From positions 1 through 10,194 of the forward strand of contig CAMTOT010000080.1 of assembly GCA_947074165.1 (NCBI GenBank): a DNA stretch of 10,194 nucleotides, in the 5' to 3' direction. Of this stretch, positions 1 through 6,793 are shown piece by piece (within the stretch, counting starts at the first letter, position 1; each line of letters opens with the position of its first letter). Position numbers and translations under genes: made by a program. The notes under the pieces were generated by a model, which did no database searches, had not been told where the DNA came from, and was given only the letters and a program-made list of their open reading frames with translations. Origin of the DNA: an uncultured Bacteroidales bacterium. Lineage in GTDB: Bacteria; Bacteroidota; Bacteroidia; Bacteroidales; JAUNSR01.

Positions 1-93
1 CGTTGGCTAAGAGAGACTATTGTGATGCATGTTCTTCAAAAGATGGAGGAGAATCACCCCACTTTATTTGATGAAAATGAAATGCGCAGATAG
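1..93 (+). CDS. C-terminal fragment of an unidentified protein (5' partial)
   Basis: Frame 1 is open from the first base to a TAG at 91-93 and gives 30 residues, beginning RWLRETIVMHVLQKM and ending in a charged stretch FDENEMRR. The segment looks like an amphipathic helix followed by a polar tail, as at the end of a soluble protein. I do not recognise the family. It lies on the same strand as tadA with a 45-bp AT-rich gap and no terminator hairpin between them, so it could be co-transcribed with tadA. The gene continues off the left edge. A chance open frame of this length is possible, but the helix-like composition and the position just ahead of tadA favour a real gene end. Confidence 0.5.
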   Translation, partial: RWLRETIVMHVLQKMEENHPTLFDENEMRR

Positions 94-138
94 TCATCTG
101 TAAAGAAACTTTTTTATTTATATAATTATCTTTTGCTA

Positions 139-573
139 ATGTTTGATGATCAATATTATATGAAGCAAGCGCTTCAGGAAGCACGAAAAGCTGCTGATCA
201 GGGTGAAGTGCCGGTAGGGGCAGTTATTATGTGCAATGATCGAATAATAGCGCGCGCGCATAATCTTACAGAAACCTTATCAGACGTTACAGCTCATGCG
301 GAAATACAAGCTATTACTGCTGCAACTAATCTGCTCGGTGGTAAATATCTTAATGATTGCACTCTTTATGTGACACTCGAACCGTGTATAATGTGTGCAG
401 GCGCATTGGGTTGGTCTCAAATATCCCGCATAGTTTATGGTGCTTCAGATGAAAGACGAGGTTTTTCTAATTTTGCCCCAAAAGCATTGCATCCCAAGAC
501 TATTGTAAACTCGGGAATTATGGAAGACGAATGTCGTGAGATTATACAGGCTTTTTTTAGAAATAAACGTTGA
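139..573 (+). CDS. tadA: tRNA-specific adenosine-34 deaminase TadA
   Basis: The protein is a zinc-dependent cytoplasmic deaminase of the cytidine deaminase-like fold. TadA converts adenosine to inosine at the wobble position of tRNA-Arg(ACG). Counting from the ATG at 139, the zinc site is complete: H53-A-E55, with E55 the proton shuttle, and P82-C83-x-x-C86 in the sequence TLEPCIMCAGAL. The N-terminal stretch ALQEARKAADQGEVPVGAVI is typical of TadA, and 144 residues is a normal length. I chose ATG 139 over the in-frame TTG at 133 because MFDDQYYMKQAL matches the usual short N-terminus; there is no Shine-Dalgarno sequence for either. The gene converges on amt and ends at the shared hairpin. 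It is a housekeeping gene, functionally unrelated to the urease genes. A cytosine or guanine deaminase is a less likely alternative. Confidence 0.95.
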   Translation: MFDDQYYMKQALQEARKAADQGEVPVGAVIMCNDRIIARAHNLTETLSDVTAHAEIQAITAATNLLGGKYLNDCTLYVTLEPCIMCAGALGWSQISRIVYGASDERRGFSNFAPKALHPKTIVNSGIMEDECREIIQAFFRNKR

Positions 574-578
574 AAAAA

Positions 579-616
579 GGCGCATTGTTAATTATTAACA
601 ATGCGCCTTTTTTTTT
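579..616. terminator. Bidirectional intrinsic terminator between tadA and amt
   Basis: A perfect 12-bp stem, GGCGCATTGTTA (579-590) with TAACAATGCGCC (596-607), has a 5-base loop and is followed by nine T at 608-616. On the other strand the A-run at 573-578 provides the matching T-tract. The stem begins 5 bp after the tadA stop and 7 bp past the amt stop, so one structure can end both convergent genes. The amt stop codon (615-617, read on the minus strand) lies partly inside the plus-strand T-tract. Confidence 0.93.
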
Positions 617-1814
617 ATTCCTGTAAATCAGACTCTATCATGTATTCGCTATCCAATCCTTTTTCTTGTATCTCAGGAGATACTTTGATTGAACCTATTG
701 TATCTGAAAATTTAAATATTAAATATGTTATAATAAATGAATATGCAGCTACAATTGATGCTCCGGCAAGTTGTATAAGAAATTGATGAAGACTGCCTGT
801 TATCGGGTTCACTTCTGATTGGGCAAATATACCTATCATAATAGTTCCTGTAAATCCACCCATACCATGTACTCCCCATACACCTAAAGCGTCGTCCCAA
901 TTACGTTTTATAGCAAAGTTGAGGAAGCTATAGCATACGAAAGCAGACATGACACCTATTATAACTGCGCTTTGCGGAGTTATGTATCCTGATGCTGGCG
1001 TAATAGTGGCAAGTCCCGCAACCGCACCTGTGGAAAGAGCCACAACAGAGAATTTTTTTGTTTTACAATAATCAAAAATAACCCACGTAATCATAGCGAA
1101 TGCAGCCGCTATCCCTGTATTTGTAAATGCTATTGACGCTGTCATACCTCCGGAAAGAGCTCCTCCTGAATTGAAACCAAACCAGCCGAACATTAATATT
1201 GATGCTCCGATAAGCATTAAGTTTGGATTTCCGCATGGTTTCTTAAATAATACGCTTCTTCTGCCAAGAAAGAATATTGAAGATAATGCACCAAAGGCAG
1301 CACTTACGTGTATAACTGTACCACCGGCATAATCGACAAATCCCCATTTTTCTAAGAATCCACCTCCCCAAATCCAGTGAGCTACAGGGAAGTAGACAAA
1401 TATCATCCAGAAAATGATAATTTTAATCCATCCTAATACGGATAATCTGTTTGCAAAAGCCCCGCTCATTAATGGTGCCGTTATTATAGCAAACATTAGT
1501 TGATACATAAAGAACATCAAAAAAGGGATTTTAGGCCCATATTGTGGGTTTACCTTAAAGTCTACATCTTTCATAAAGATATATTGAGTGGGATTTCCGA
1601 TTATCCCTCCCAGACTATCCCCGAATACAAGTGAAAAACCACCTAAAACCCATAGAATAGTAACTATTCCTATCGCAATAAAAGTGTAAATCATCATTGT
1701 GAGAGAATTTTTTCTCTCTACAAGTCCTCCGTAAAAGAATGCCAGTCCCGGTGTCATAAAAAACACCAGTACGGTAGTGATGATCATAAATGCAACATCT
1801 CCGTTATCTATCAT
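615..1814 (-). CDS. amt: Ammonium transporter (Amt/MEP/Rh family channel)
   Basis: This is a cytoplasmic-membrane ammonium channel of 399 residues, about the usual core length, with the expected run of about 11 hydrophobic segments. Family hallmarks aligned by eye to E. coli AmtB are the gating phenylalanines F108 (LMFAIIT) and F214 (WFGFN), the vestibule tryptophan W149 (WIWGGG), the structural D161 (VDYAGGTVIH), and the twin pore histidines H169 and H316 (GVWGVHGMGG). The position equal to AmtB S219 in the outer binding site appears to be glycine (FNSGG, G218). There is no separate signal peptide; the N-terminus runs straight into TPGLAFFYGGLVERKNSL in the first membrane segment. The ATG is preceded by AAATT with no Shine-Dalgarno. 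The gene is divergent from ureA, suggesting joint nitrogen control (inference). No PII (glnK) gene lies beside it. Confidence 0.96.
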   Translation of the reverse strand: MIDNGDVAFMIITTVLVFFMTPGLAFFYGGLVERKNSLTMMIYTFIAIGIVTILWVLGGFSLVFGDSLGGIIGNPTQYIFMKDVDFKVNPQYGPKIPFLMFFMYQLMFAIITAPLMSGAFANRLSVLGWIKIIIFWMIFVYFPVAHWIWGGGFLEKWGFVDYAGGTVIHVSAAFGALSSIFFLGRRSVLFKKPCGNPNLMLIGASILMFGWFGFNSGGALSGGMTASIAFTNTGIAAAFAMITWVIFDYCKTKKFSVVALSTGAVAGLATITPASGYITPQSAVIIGVMSAFVCYSFLNFAIKRNWDDALGVWGVHGMGGFTGTIMIGIFAQSEVNPITGSLHQFLIQLAGASIVAAYSFIITYLIFKFSDTIGSIKVSPEIQEKGLDSEYMIESDLQE

Positions 1815-2073
1815 AATTTAAAAGATTTATTTATTTTGAATGATTAACATTTAAATAGGCTGTTTGGTTTATTATATCTGTCTTTTTTGTAAGCTGTATG
1901 TTTGTACTGTATTGTAATTCAGTATTGTAGTGTTACTATTTCTAATTAGATAACATCTCTGTTAAAAATAAAAATCCTTAAAACTATATTATTTTTTATG
2001 TGTTGTATGAGTATTAAAAATTCATTTTTATGAGTTCTTATTTATTTTTTGTTGAACAAATAAAAAAAGTATT
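1815..2073. promoter_or_regulatory. Divergent promoter region between amt and the ure operon
   Basis: This 259-bp AT-rich stretch carries no plausible gene and must hold the start signals for amt (leftward) and ureA (rightward). I see no confident Bacteroidota promoter (TTTG, about 19-21 bp, TAnnTTTG). The nearest rightward candidate is TATTTTTTG at 2043-2051, which needs a 3-base spacer and has no clear TTTG upstream. A leftward TATAAT-like hexamer lies at 1871-1876 (read on the minus strand). The region also holds an imperfect dyad with a direct repeat (listed separately) and a perfect 10-bp palindrome TCTAATTAGA at 1941-1950. TATGAGT occurs twice (2006-2012 and 2029-2035). The regulatory role is inferred from the gene arrangement. 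Confidence 0.6.
1905..1929. promoter_or_regulatory. Candidate operator: imperfect dyad with an overlapping direct repeat
   Basis: Arms TACTG (1905-1909) and CAGTA (1920-1924) are exact inverted complements, and 8 of the 10 symmetric base pairs across the 20-bp element match. Overlapping it, GTATTGTA occurs twice (1909-1916 and 1922-1929), 13 bp apart start to start. The element lies about 90 bp from the amt start and about 150 bp from the ureA start, a plausible place for a shared regulator. I cannot name the protein. AT-rich spacers often contain chance dyads, so this is only a candidate. Confidence 0.3.
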
Positions 2074-2376
2074 ATGCACTTAACGCCAAGAGAAATCGAC
2101 AAATTAATGCTGCTTCAATTGGGTATAATTGCCGAGCGACGACTACAAAAGGGACTTAAATTAAATTATCCCGAGTCAGTGGCATTTATCACAAGCGCAG
2201 CTCTGGAAGGAGCTAGAGAGGGTAAAACTGTAGAGGAAGTTATGACTGATGCAGCAAATGTTTTAAAAAAAGAACAGGTAATGGATGGAGTAGCAGATAT
2301 GATCAAGTTATTACAGGTTGAAGCTGTATTCACCGATGGTAGCCGTCTTGTAAGTATCCATAATCCGATTAAGTAA
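2074..2376 (+). CDS. ureA: Urease subunit gamma
   Basis: This is the small gamma subunit of the nickel urease (urea amidohydrolase), which assembles with UreB and UreC into a cytoplasmic (UreABC)3-type complex hydrolysing urea to ammonia and carbamate. At 100 residues it has the standard length. Family stretches are visible: MHLTPREIDKLMLL at the N-terminus, AERRLQKGLKLNYPESVAFI (residues 21-40), ALEGAREGKTVEEVM (43-57) and a C-terminal FTDGSRLVSIHNPI. The ATG is preceded by AAAAAAAGTATT, AT-rich with no Shine-Dalgarno, as is usual in Bacteroidota. It is the first gene of the operon; ureB starts 17 bp after its stop. It is a separate subunit, not fused to beta as in Helicobacter. Confidence 0.97.
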   Translation: MHLTPREIDKLMLLQLGIIAERRLQKGLKLNYPESVAFITSAALEGAREGKTVEEVMTDAANVLKKEQVMDGVADMIKLLQVEAVFTDGSRLVSIHNPIK

Positions 2377-2393
2377 TTTAAAAATATCCAGTT

Positions 2394-2963
2394 ATGAGTG
2401 AAAATAATTCTGTTGATCCAAAGAATCAGAATACTTCATCAACGTATGAAACTCCAACAGGAGTATTTGAGGGTGTTCCTCAGATTTCATATCCTAATAC
2501 ACCGGGATTTAAGCCGGATAAACCTGTTCCGGTAGGAGGAGTTATATTAGGTGACACACCAATCACATATAATGCAAACAGGCGAACTGTAAAATTAACA
2601 GTAAGAAATACAGGAGACCGTCCGGTGCAGATAGGATCTCATTTTCATTTCTTTGAAGTGAATAGATATGTAGAATTTGACAGAGAAAAAGCTTTTGGCT
2701 ATCATCTTAATATACCGGCTACAACGGCTATCCGATTGGAACCCGGAGATGAGCGCGAAGTTGAACTTGTTGCTTATTCAGGTAAACGTTATGTATGGGG
2801 CTTTAATGATCTGACTAATGGATTTGCCGGAACGGAAGATTTCCCTAGTTATTACCCTGTTCGTATAGAGGCTTTCAGAAGAATTAAGGAGTATGGTTTT
2901 AAATCAGTCTCACAGAGCGAAGCTCAGGCAGGTTATACAGAAAGTGAACAAAAGAAATCTTAA
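2394..2963 (+). CDS. ureB: Urease subunit beta with extended N- and C-termini
   Basis: This is the beta subunit of urease. The recognisable core spans about residues 47-146: VPVGGVILGD at the start, RTVKLTVRNTGDRPVQIGSH (64-83), HFFEVNRYVEFDREKAFGYH (85-104), NIPATTAIRLEPGDEREVEL (106-125) and VWGFNDLTNG. The protein is 189 residues, whereas bacterial UreB is commonly about 100-130. The extra length is a polar, proline-rich N-terminal stretch of about 46 residues and a C-terminal tail of about 43 residues containing FPSYYPVRIEAFRRIKEYGF and ending in a polar QSEAQAGYTESEQKKS. The first ATG at 2394 is preceded by CCAGTT with no Shine-Dalgarno. No later in-frame ATG precedes the core, which supports the long form. 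ureC follows after 12 bp. Confidence 0.95.
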   Translation: MSENNSVDPKNQNTSSTYETPTGVFEGVPQISYPNTPGFKPDKPVPVGGVILGDTPITYNANRRTVKLTVRNTGDRPVQIGSHFHFFEVNRYVEFDREKAFGYHLNIPATTAIRLEPGDEREVELVAYSGKRYVWGFNDLTNGFAGTEDFPSYYPVRIEAFRRIKEYGFKSVSQSEAQAGYTESEQKKS

Positions 2964-2975
2964 AGAAGCAAAATT

Positions 2976-4694
2976 ATGGCAATAATATCAAGACAAGAGA
3001 ATAATAATCTGTTTGGGCCAACGGTTGGAGATAAGATTCGTTTGGCAAATACAGATCTGTATGTAGAGATTGAAAAAGATCTCAGAGAGTATGGAGATGA
3101 GGTAGTTTACGGAGGTGGCAAGACATTAAGAGATGGTATGGGGCTTGCTAATACTATGACATCCAAAGATGGTTCACTTGATACTGTAATTACAAATGTT
3201 ACAATTTTAGATCCAATATTGGGTGTTGTTAAGGCAGATGTCGGAATTAAAGATGGAAAAATTGCCGGAATAGGTAAAGCCGGAAATCCAAATATAATGA
3301 AAGGTGTTTCGCCGGATCTTGTGACAGGGCCATCTACGGATGCTATATCAGGGGAGCATTTAATACTTACTGCCGCCGGTATAGACGGACACGTACACAT
3401 GGTAGCCCCTCAGCAGGCTTATGATTGTCTGAGCAATGGTATTACCACACTGATAGGTGGTGGTTTGGGCCCGACAGACGGATCTGATGGCACAACGATT
3501 ACATCCGGACCATGGAATATAAAAAGAATGCTTCAATCTATAGAAGGTCTTCCTATTAATATTGGACTTATGGGTAAAGGTAACTGCTCTAAATTACCGG
3601 CTCTTGAGGAGCAGGTATTGGCAGGTGCCTGCGCATTTAAAATCCACGAAGACTGGGGCACAACACCCGCTGCTCTGAGGACTGTTATGACTTTGGCTGA
3701 TATGTACGATGTACAGGTAGCTATGCATACCGACACTCTTAATGAGTCAGGATTTGTAGAAGACAGTATAGCTGCCATAGACGGCCGTACTATGCACTCT
3801 TATCATACGGAGGGGGCAGGAGGAGGTCACGCTCCAGACCTAATGAAAGTAGCATCACTTGCTAACTTCCTTCCTTCATCAACAAATCCGACCATACCTT
3901 TTGGCGTTAATTCACAGGCTGAGCTTTTTGATATGATTATGGTTTGCCATAATCTTAATCCGAATATTCCTTCAGATGTGGCTTTCGCGGAGAGTCGTGT
4001 GCGCCCTGAAACGCAATCAGCAGAAAATGTAGCTCATGACCTTGGCGTAATATCTATGCTTTCTTCCGACTCACAAGCGATGGGTCGAGTAGGAGAGTCT
4101 TTTATGAGAACATTCCAGATGGCTTCATATATGAAGCAGGTTAGAGGAAAACTACAGGAGGATGCAGATGGAAATGATAATTTCCGTGTGTTACGTTATT
4201 TGGCGAAAATGACAATAAACCCGGCTATTACATATGGTATCTCAGATGTACTTGGTTCTGTAGAAAAAGGCAAAATGGCAGACCTTGTATTGTGGGAACC
4301 AGAGTTTTTTGCAACTAAGCCTAAGATGGTAATAAAAGGCGGTATAATAAACTGGGCTAAGATGGGTGATACAAATTCATCTTTGGTGACTCCTCAGCCT
4401 ATACTAATGAAACCAATGTTTGGAGCATTCGGTAAAACAATGCCTGAGACATGTCTTACATTCGTTTCGCAAGCATCTTTCGATTTAGGCATAAAAGAAA
4501 AATACGCTCTTGAAAGAATCGTATATCCTGTTAGCAGAACAAGACAGTTGTCTAAATATGATATGGTCAGAAATGAGGCTATGCCTAAAATAGATATTAA
4601 TCCGGAGACATTTGAAGTGTTCTTTGACGGCGTACATGCTTATGTACCGCCTGCAAAAGAGTTTTCTTTAGCTCAATTATATTGGTTTAGCTAA
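2976..4694 (+). CDS. ureC: Urease subunit alpha (catalytic, dinickel)
   Basis: This is the catalytic subunit of urease, an amidohydrolase-fold enzyme with a dinickel centre bridged by a carbamylated lysine. At 572 residues it has the family length. All expected residues are visible: H139 and H141 (GHVHM), the carbamylated K222 and H224 (FKIHEDWGTTP), H251 (AMHTDT), H277 (SYHTEGAGGGHAPD), and D365 (SSDSQAMGRVGE). The mobile flap that closes over the active site carries C324-H325 (MVCHNLNPNIPSDVAFAESR). No frameshift or internal stop is seen, so the enzyme should be active once nickel is inserted. The ATG is preceded by AAAATT. A 76-bp spacer with a hairpin separates it from ureE. Confidence 0.98.
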   Translation: MAIISRQENNNLFGPTVGDKIRLANTDLYVEIEKDLREYGDEVVYGGGKTLRDGMGLANTMTSKDGSLDTVITNVTILDPILGVVKADVGIKDGKIAGIGKAGNPNIMKGVSPDLVTGPSTDAISGEHLILTAAGIDGHVHMVAPQQAYDCLSNGITTLIGGGLGPTDGSDGTTITSGPWNIKRMLQSIEGLPINIGLMGKGNCSKLPALEEQVLAGACAFKIHEDWGTTPAALRTVMTLADMYDVQVAMHTDTLNESGFVEDSIAAIDGRTMHSYHTEGAGGGHAPDLMKVASLANFLPSSTNPTIPFGVNSQAELFDMIMVCHNLNPNIPSDVAFAESRVRPETQSAENVAHDLGVISMLSSDSQAMGRVGESFMRTFQMASYMKQVRGKLQEDADGNDNFRVLRYLAKMTINPAITYGISDVLGSVEKGKMADLVLWEPEFFATKPKMVIKGGIINWAKMGDTNSSLVTPQPILMKPMFGAFGKTMPETCLTFVSQASFDLGIKEKYALERIVYPVSRTRQLSKYDMVRNEAMPKIDINPETFEVFFDGVHAYVPPAKEFSLAQLYWFS

Positions 4695-4716
4695 CTGCTT
4701 GCTGAAATATTAATAT

Positions 4717-4743
4717 GAGGCTGACTCAATTATGGTCGGCCTC
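4717..4743 (+). promoter_or_regulatory. Intra-operon hairpin between ureC and ureE
   Basis: GAGGCTGAC (4717-4725) pairs with GTCGGCCTC (4735-4743) over 9 bp, with one G-U wobble and a 9-base loop. It is followed by AATTTTACTT, a weak T-tract. It lies 22 bp past the ureC stop in the longest gap of the operon. It could act as a leaky terminator or as an RNA-stability barrier that yields more ureABC than accessory-gene transcript (inference). The short T-run argues against efficient termination. Confidence 0.5.
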
Positions 4744-4770
4744 AATTTTACTTACATCAAATTTATATAT

Positions 4771-5388
4771 ATGAAGGTATTTACCGAAATAATCGGAAAT
4801 CAGTATTTGTCGCCTGAATGGAAAGAGAAAATTAAGGATTTTGAGATAGAGTATATTGATCTTGATCAGTGGACAGCACAAAAAAGTAGATTTCTTGTAA
4901 AGAGTAATAACGGCAATGAATATGCTGTAGCCCTTAAGCGACATACGCAGGTAATAAACGGCGACATATTAGCGTATGATAATGATGAAAAGACGGCTTT
5001 GGTAATCAGGCTTGATCTGAGTCCTGTATTGGTTATTGATTTAAGCGCGCTTGCAAAAAAGAATCCGGAGACGATTATCCATATTTCAGTGGAGTTGGGA
5101 CATGCAATAGGTAATCAGCACTGGCCTGCTGTTGTGAAAAATACAAAGGTATATGTGCCACTCACTGTTGATAAAAAGGTTATGATGAGTGTTATGGATA
5201 CCCATCATATAGAGGGTATTACATATGAGTTTCAGCCCGGCCTTGAGATAATACCATATCTTGCCCCTCATGAAATAAGACGTTTATTTGGCGGCTCGGG
5301 AATGGAAAGTCATTCGCATATACACAGCGATGATCATATACATGATAGTAGTTCGGCTCATACACATCAGCATGAATGTAGTCATTGA
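4771..5388 (+). CDS. ureE: Urease accessory protein UreE (nickel metallochaperone)
   Basis: UreE is a dimeric cytoplasmic nickel chaperone that delivers Ni2+ to the UreG/UreF/UreD complex for urease activation. From the ATG at 4771 the protein is 205 residues. The central metal-site region reads VELGHAIGNQHWPAVV (residues 107-122), with H111 the expected conserved ligand. The C-terminus is a histidine-rich tail, residues 181-205, with nine histidines and one cysteine, typical of nickel-storing UreE forms. I prefer ATG 4771 to the in-frame ATG at 4732: the latter lies in the loop of the hairpin above, and MKVFTEIIGN is a natural UreE start. The gap to ureF is 34 bp. Confidence 0.93.
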   Translation: MKVFTEIIGNQYLSPEWKEKIKDFEIEYIDLDQWTAQKSRFLVKSNNGNEYAVALKRHTQVINGDILAYDNDEKTALVIRLDLSPVLVIDLSALAKKNPETIIHISVELGHAIGNQHWPAVVKNTKVYVPLTVDKKVMMSVMDTHHIEGITYEFQPGLEIIPYLAPHEIRRLFGGSGMESHSHIHSDDHIHDSSSAHTHQHECSH

Positions 5389-5422
5389 GATATAAATCAG
5401 GTTTGGAAATTACAGCGTAATT

Positions 5423-6115
5423 ATGAATTTGGATATAACAAAAATAATGAGGCTCCTTGAGTTTACAGACTCTACGTTTCCTGTTGGTACATTTTCTTTT
5501 TCGAATGGCCTTGAAACAGCTGTGCATGAAAAGATTGTTTATGATGCAAAAACGCTGGAGGAATATGTGCGCGCTATTGCTACGCAAGCAGCTTTTAGTG
5601 ACGCAATTGTGGCTCTTAAGACATTAGAAGCAGTTAATAATAATGACTATGAGGATATTCTCAATGCAGATAATCAGGTTATTTTATTTAAGATGAATTC
5701 AGAGGCAAGGCTAATGACGCAACGAATGGGCAAAAAGATGGCGGAATTGTCAGTGCATATATTTGAATCACCAATAATGTCCCGTTGGCTTGACGATATT
5801 AAATCGGATAAGACTCCTGGTACTTATCCGGTAGCACAAGCTATAACTTTTGGATTTTGTGGTCTTTCTTCAAGGGAATTATTCAGCGCACATCAATATG
5901 GAGTAATTAATATGGTATTGAGCGCAGCTCTCAGGAGTGTACGTGTATCACACTATGATACACAAAGGATTTTATTTAAGCTGACTGAAGAAACAGCTAA
6001 GATTTATGATGAGGTTAAGGTTTTAGATTATGATGATATGAATGTATTTGTACCTATGGCGGATATAATGGCCTCACTGCATGAAAAAGGTACAATGAGA
6101 ATGTTTATGAACTAA
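5423..6115 (+). CDS. ureF: Urease accessory protein UreF
   Basis: UreF is an all-helical accessory protein that bridges UreD and UreG in the pre-activation complex and helps direct nickel and GTP-dependent activation of UreC. The 230-residue length is normal. Family features are the N-terminal TDSTFPVGTFSFSNGLE (about residues 15-31), MNSEARLMTQRMGKK (91-105), GTYPVAQAITFGFCGLSSRE (133-152), and the conserved late segment RSVRVSHYDTQRIL (171-184). Sequence similarity in this family is low, but the first motif plus the position between ureE and ureG makes the call firm. The ATG is preceded by GTAATT, which is part of a small 6-bp AT-rich hairpin. ureG starts 16 bp after its stop. Confidence 0.94.
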   Translation: MNLDITKIMRLLEFTDSTFPVGTFSFSNGLETAVHEKIVYDAKTLEEYVRAIATQAAFSDAIVALKTLEAVNNNDYEDILNADNQVILFKMNSEARLMTQRMGKKMAELSVHIFESPIMSRWLDDIKSDKTPGTYPVAQAITFGFCGLSSRELFSAHQYGVINMVLSAALRSVRVSHYDTQRILFKLTEETAKIYDEVKVLDYDDMNVFVPMADIMASLHEKGTMRMFMN

Positions 6116-6130
6116 TATTATACTGTAATT

Positions 6131-6775
6131 ATGAGTAATACATGTAGAATCGGTGTTGGAGGTCCTGTAGGTTCCGGCAAAACAGCATTAATAGAGGCTA
6201 TTACGCCTTATCTTCTTAATATGGGTATGAAAGTACTCATTATAACAAATGATATAGTTACAACTGAAGATGCCAAGCATGTCAGAAAAATGCTGAAAGG
6301 CATATTAATAGAAGATAGAATTATAGGGGTCGAAACCGGAGCTTGTCCACATACCGCAGTAAGAGAAGATCCTTCAATGAATATCGCTGCGGTAGAGGAG
6401 ATGGAAACCAAATTCCCTGATAGCGATGTGGTCTTGATTGAATCCGGAGGCGATAATCTGACTCTTACTTTTAGTCCGGCATTAGTGGATTTTTTTATTT
6501 ATGTTATTGATGTTGCGGCAGGTGATAAGATTCCGAGAAAAGATGGTCCGGGAATATCTCAATCAGATATTCTTGTTATCAATAAAACCGATCTGGCGCC
6601 TTATGTACACGCAAGTCTTGACGTTATGAAACACGATTCGGAATTAATGCGTCCGGGCAAACCATTTATTTTTACAAATTGTATGACCGGAGAAGGTATA
6701 CCGGAACTTGTAGAGTTAATCAGAAAAATGGCTCTATTTGACAGGGTACCTGAAAAGGCAGAAGAAAATCAATAA
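6131..6775 (+). CDS. ureG: Urease accessory GTPase UreG
   Basis: UreG is a SIMIBI-class GTPase whose GTP hydrolysis drives nickel delivery into apo-urease. The 214-residue protein shows the P-loop GGPVGSGKT (residues 10-18), the segment TNDIVTTEDAKH (39-50), the nickel-binding CPH motif (72-74) in TGACPHTAVREDPS, the ESGGDNLTLTFSP Walker B/switch region (104-116) and the guanine-specificity motif NKTD (151-154). All are intact. It starts with ATG after TGTAATT, with no Shine-Dalgarno. It is related to hydrogenase HypB, but the CPH and ESGGDNL motifs and the position among ure genes make UreG clear. Confidence 0.97.
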   Translation: MSNTCRIGVGGPVGSGKTALIEAITPYLLNMGMKVLIITNDIVTTEDAKHVRKMLKGILIEDRIIGVETGACPHTAVREDPSMNIAAVEEMETKFPDSDVVLIESGGDNLTLTFSPALVDFFIYVIDVAAGDKIPRKDGPGISQSDILVINKTDLAPYVHASLDVMKHDSELMRPGKPFIFTNCMTGEGIPELVELIRKMALFDRVPEKAEENQ

Positions 6776-6793
6776 TCTTAAGCACTAATGTAG

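Noticed and set aside
121..135. Possible Bacteroidota -7 box (TA..TTTG) just before tadA
   Set aside because: The spacing is off consensus, no TTTG lies at the right distance upstream, and the box would overlap the start codon region.
133..138. TTG start for TadA at 133
   Set aside because: It adds only Met-Leu before an ATG, with no ribosome binding site to favour it; ATG 139 gives the usual N-terminus.
601..786. 61-residue plus-strand open frame opposite the amt 3' end
   Set aside because: It is antisense to the well-supported amt gene and begins inside the terminator stem.
4732..4770. Longer UreE start at ATG 4732 adding 13 residues
   Set aside because: This ATG lies in the loop of the 4717-4743 hairpin and the added residues do not resemble a UreE N-terminus; MKVFTEIIGN at 4771 is a natural start.
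5408..5422. Small hairpin AATTAC-AGC-GTAATT directly before the ureF ATG
   Set aside because: Six AT-rich pairs are too weak to be convincing as a regulatory structure; similar GTAATT sequence before ureG has no partner arm.
5219..5587. 122-residue minus-strand open frame across the ureE/ureF junction
   Set aside because: Its His/Tyr-rich composition is a mirror of the UreE histidine tail region, it overlaps two clear genes, and it resembles no family.
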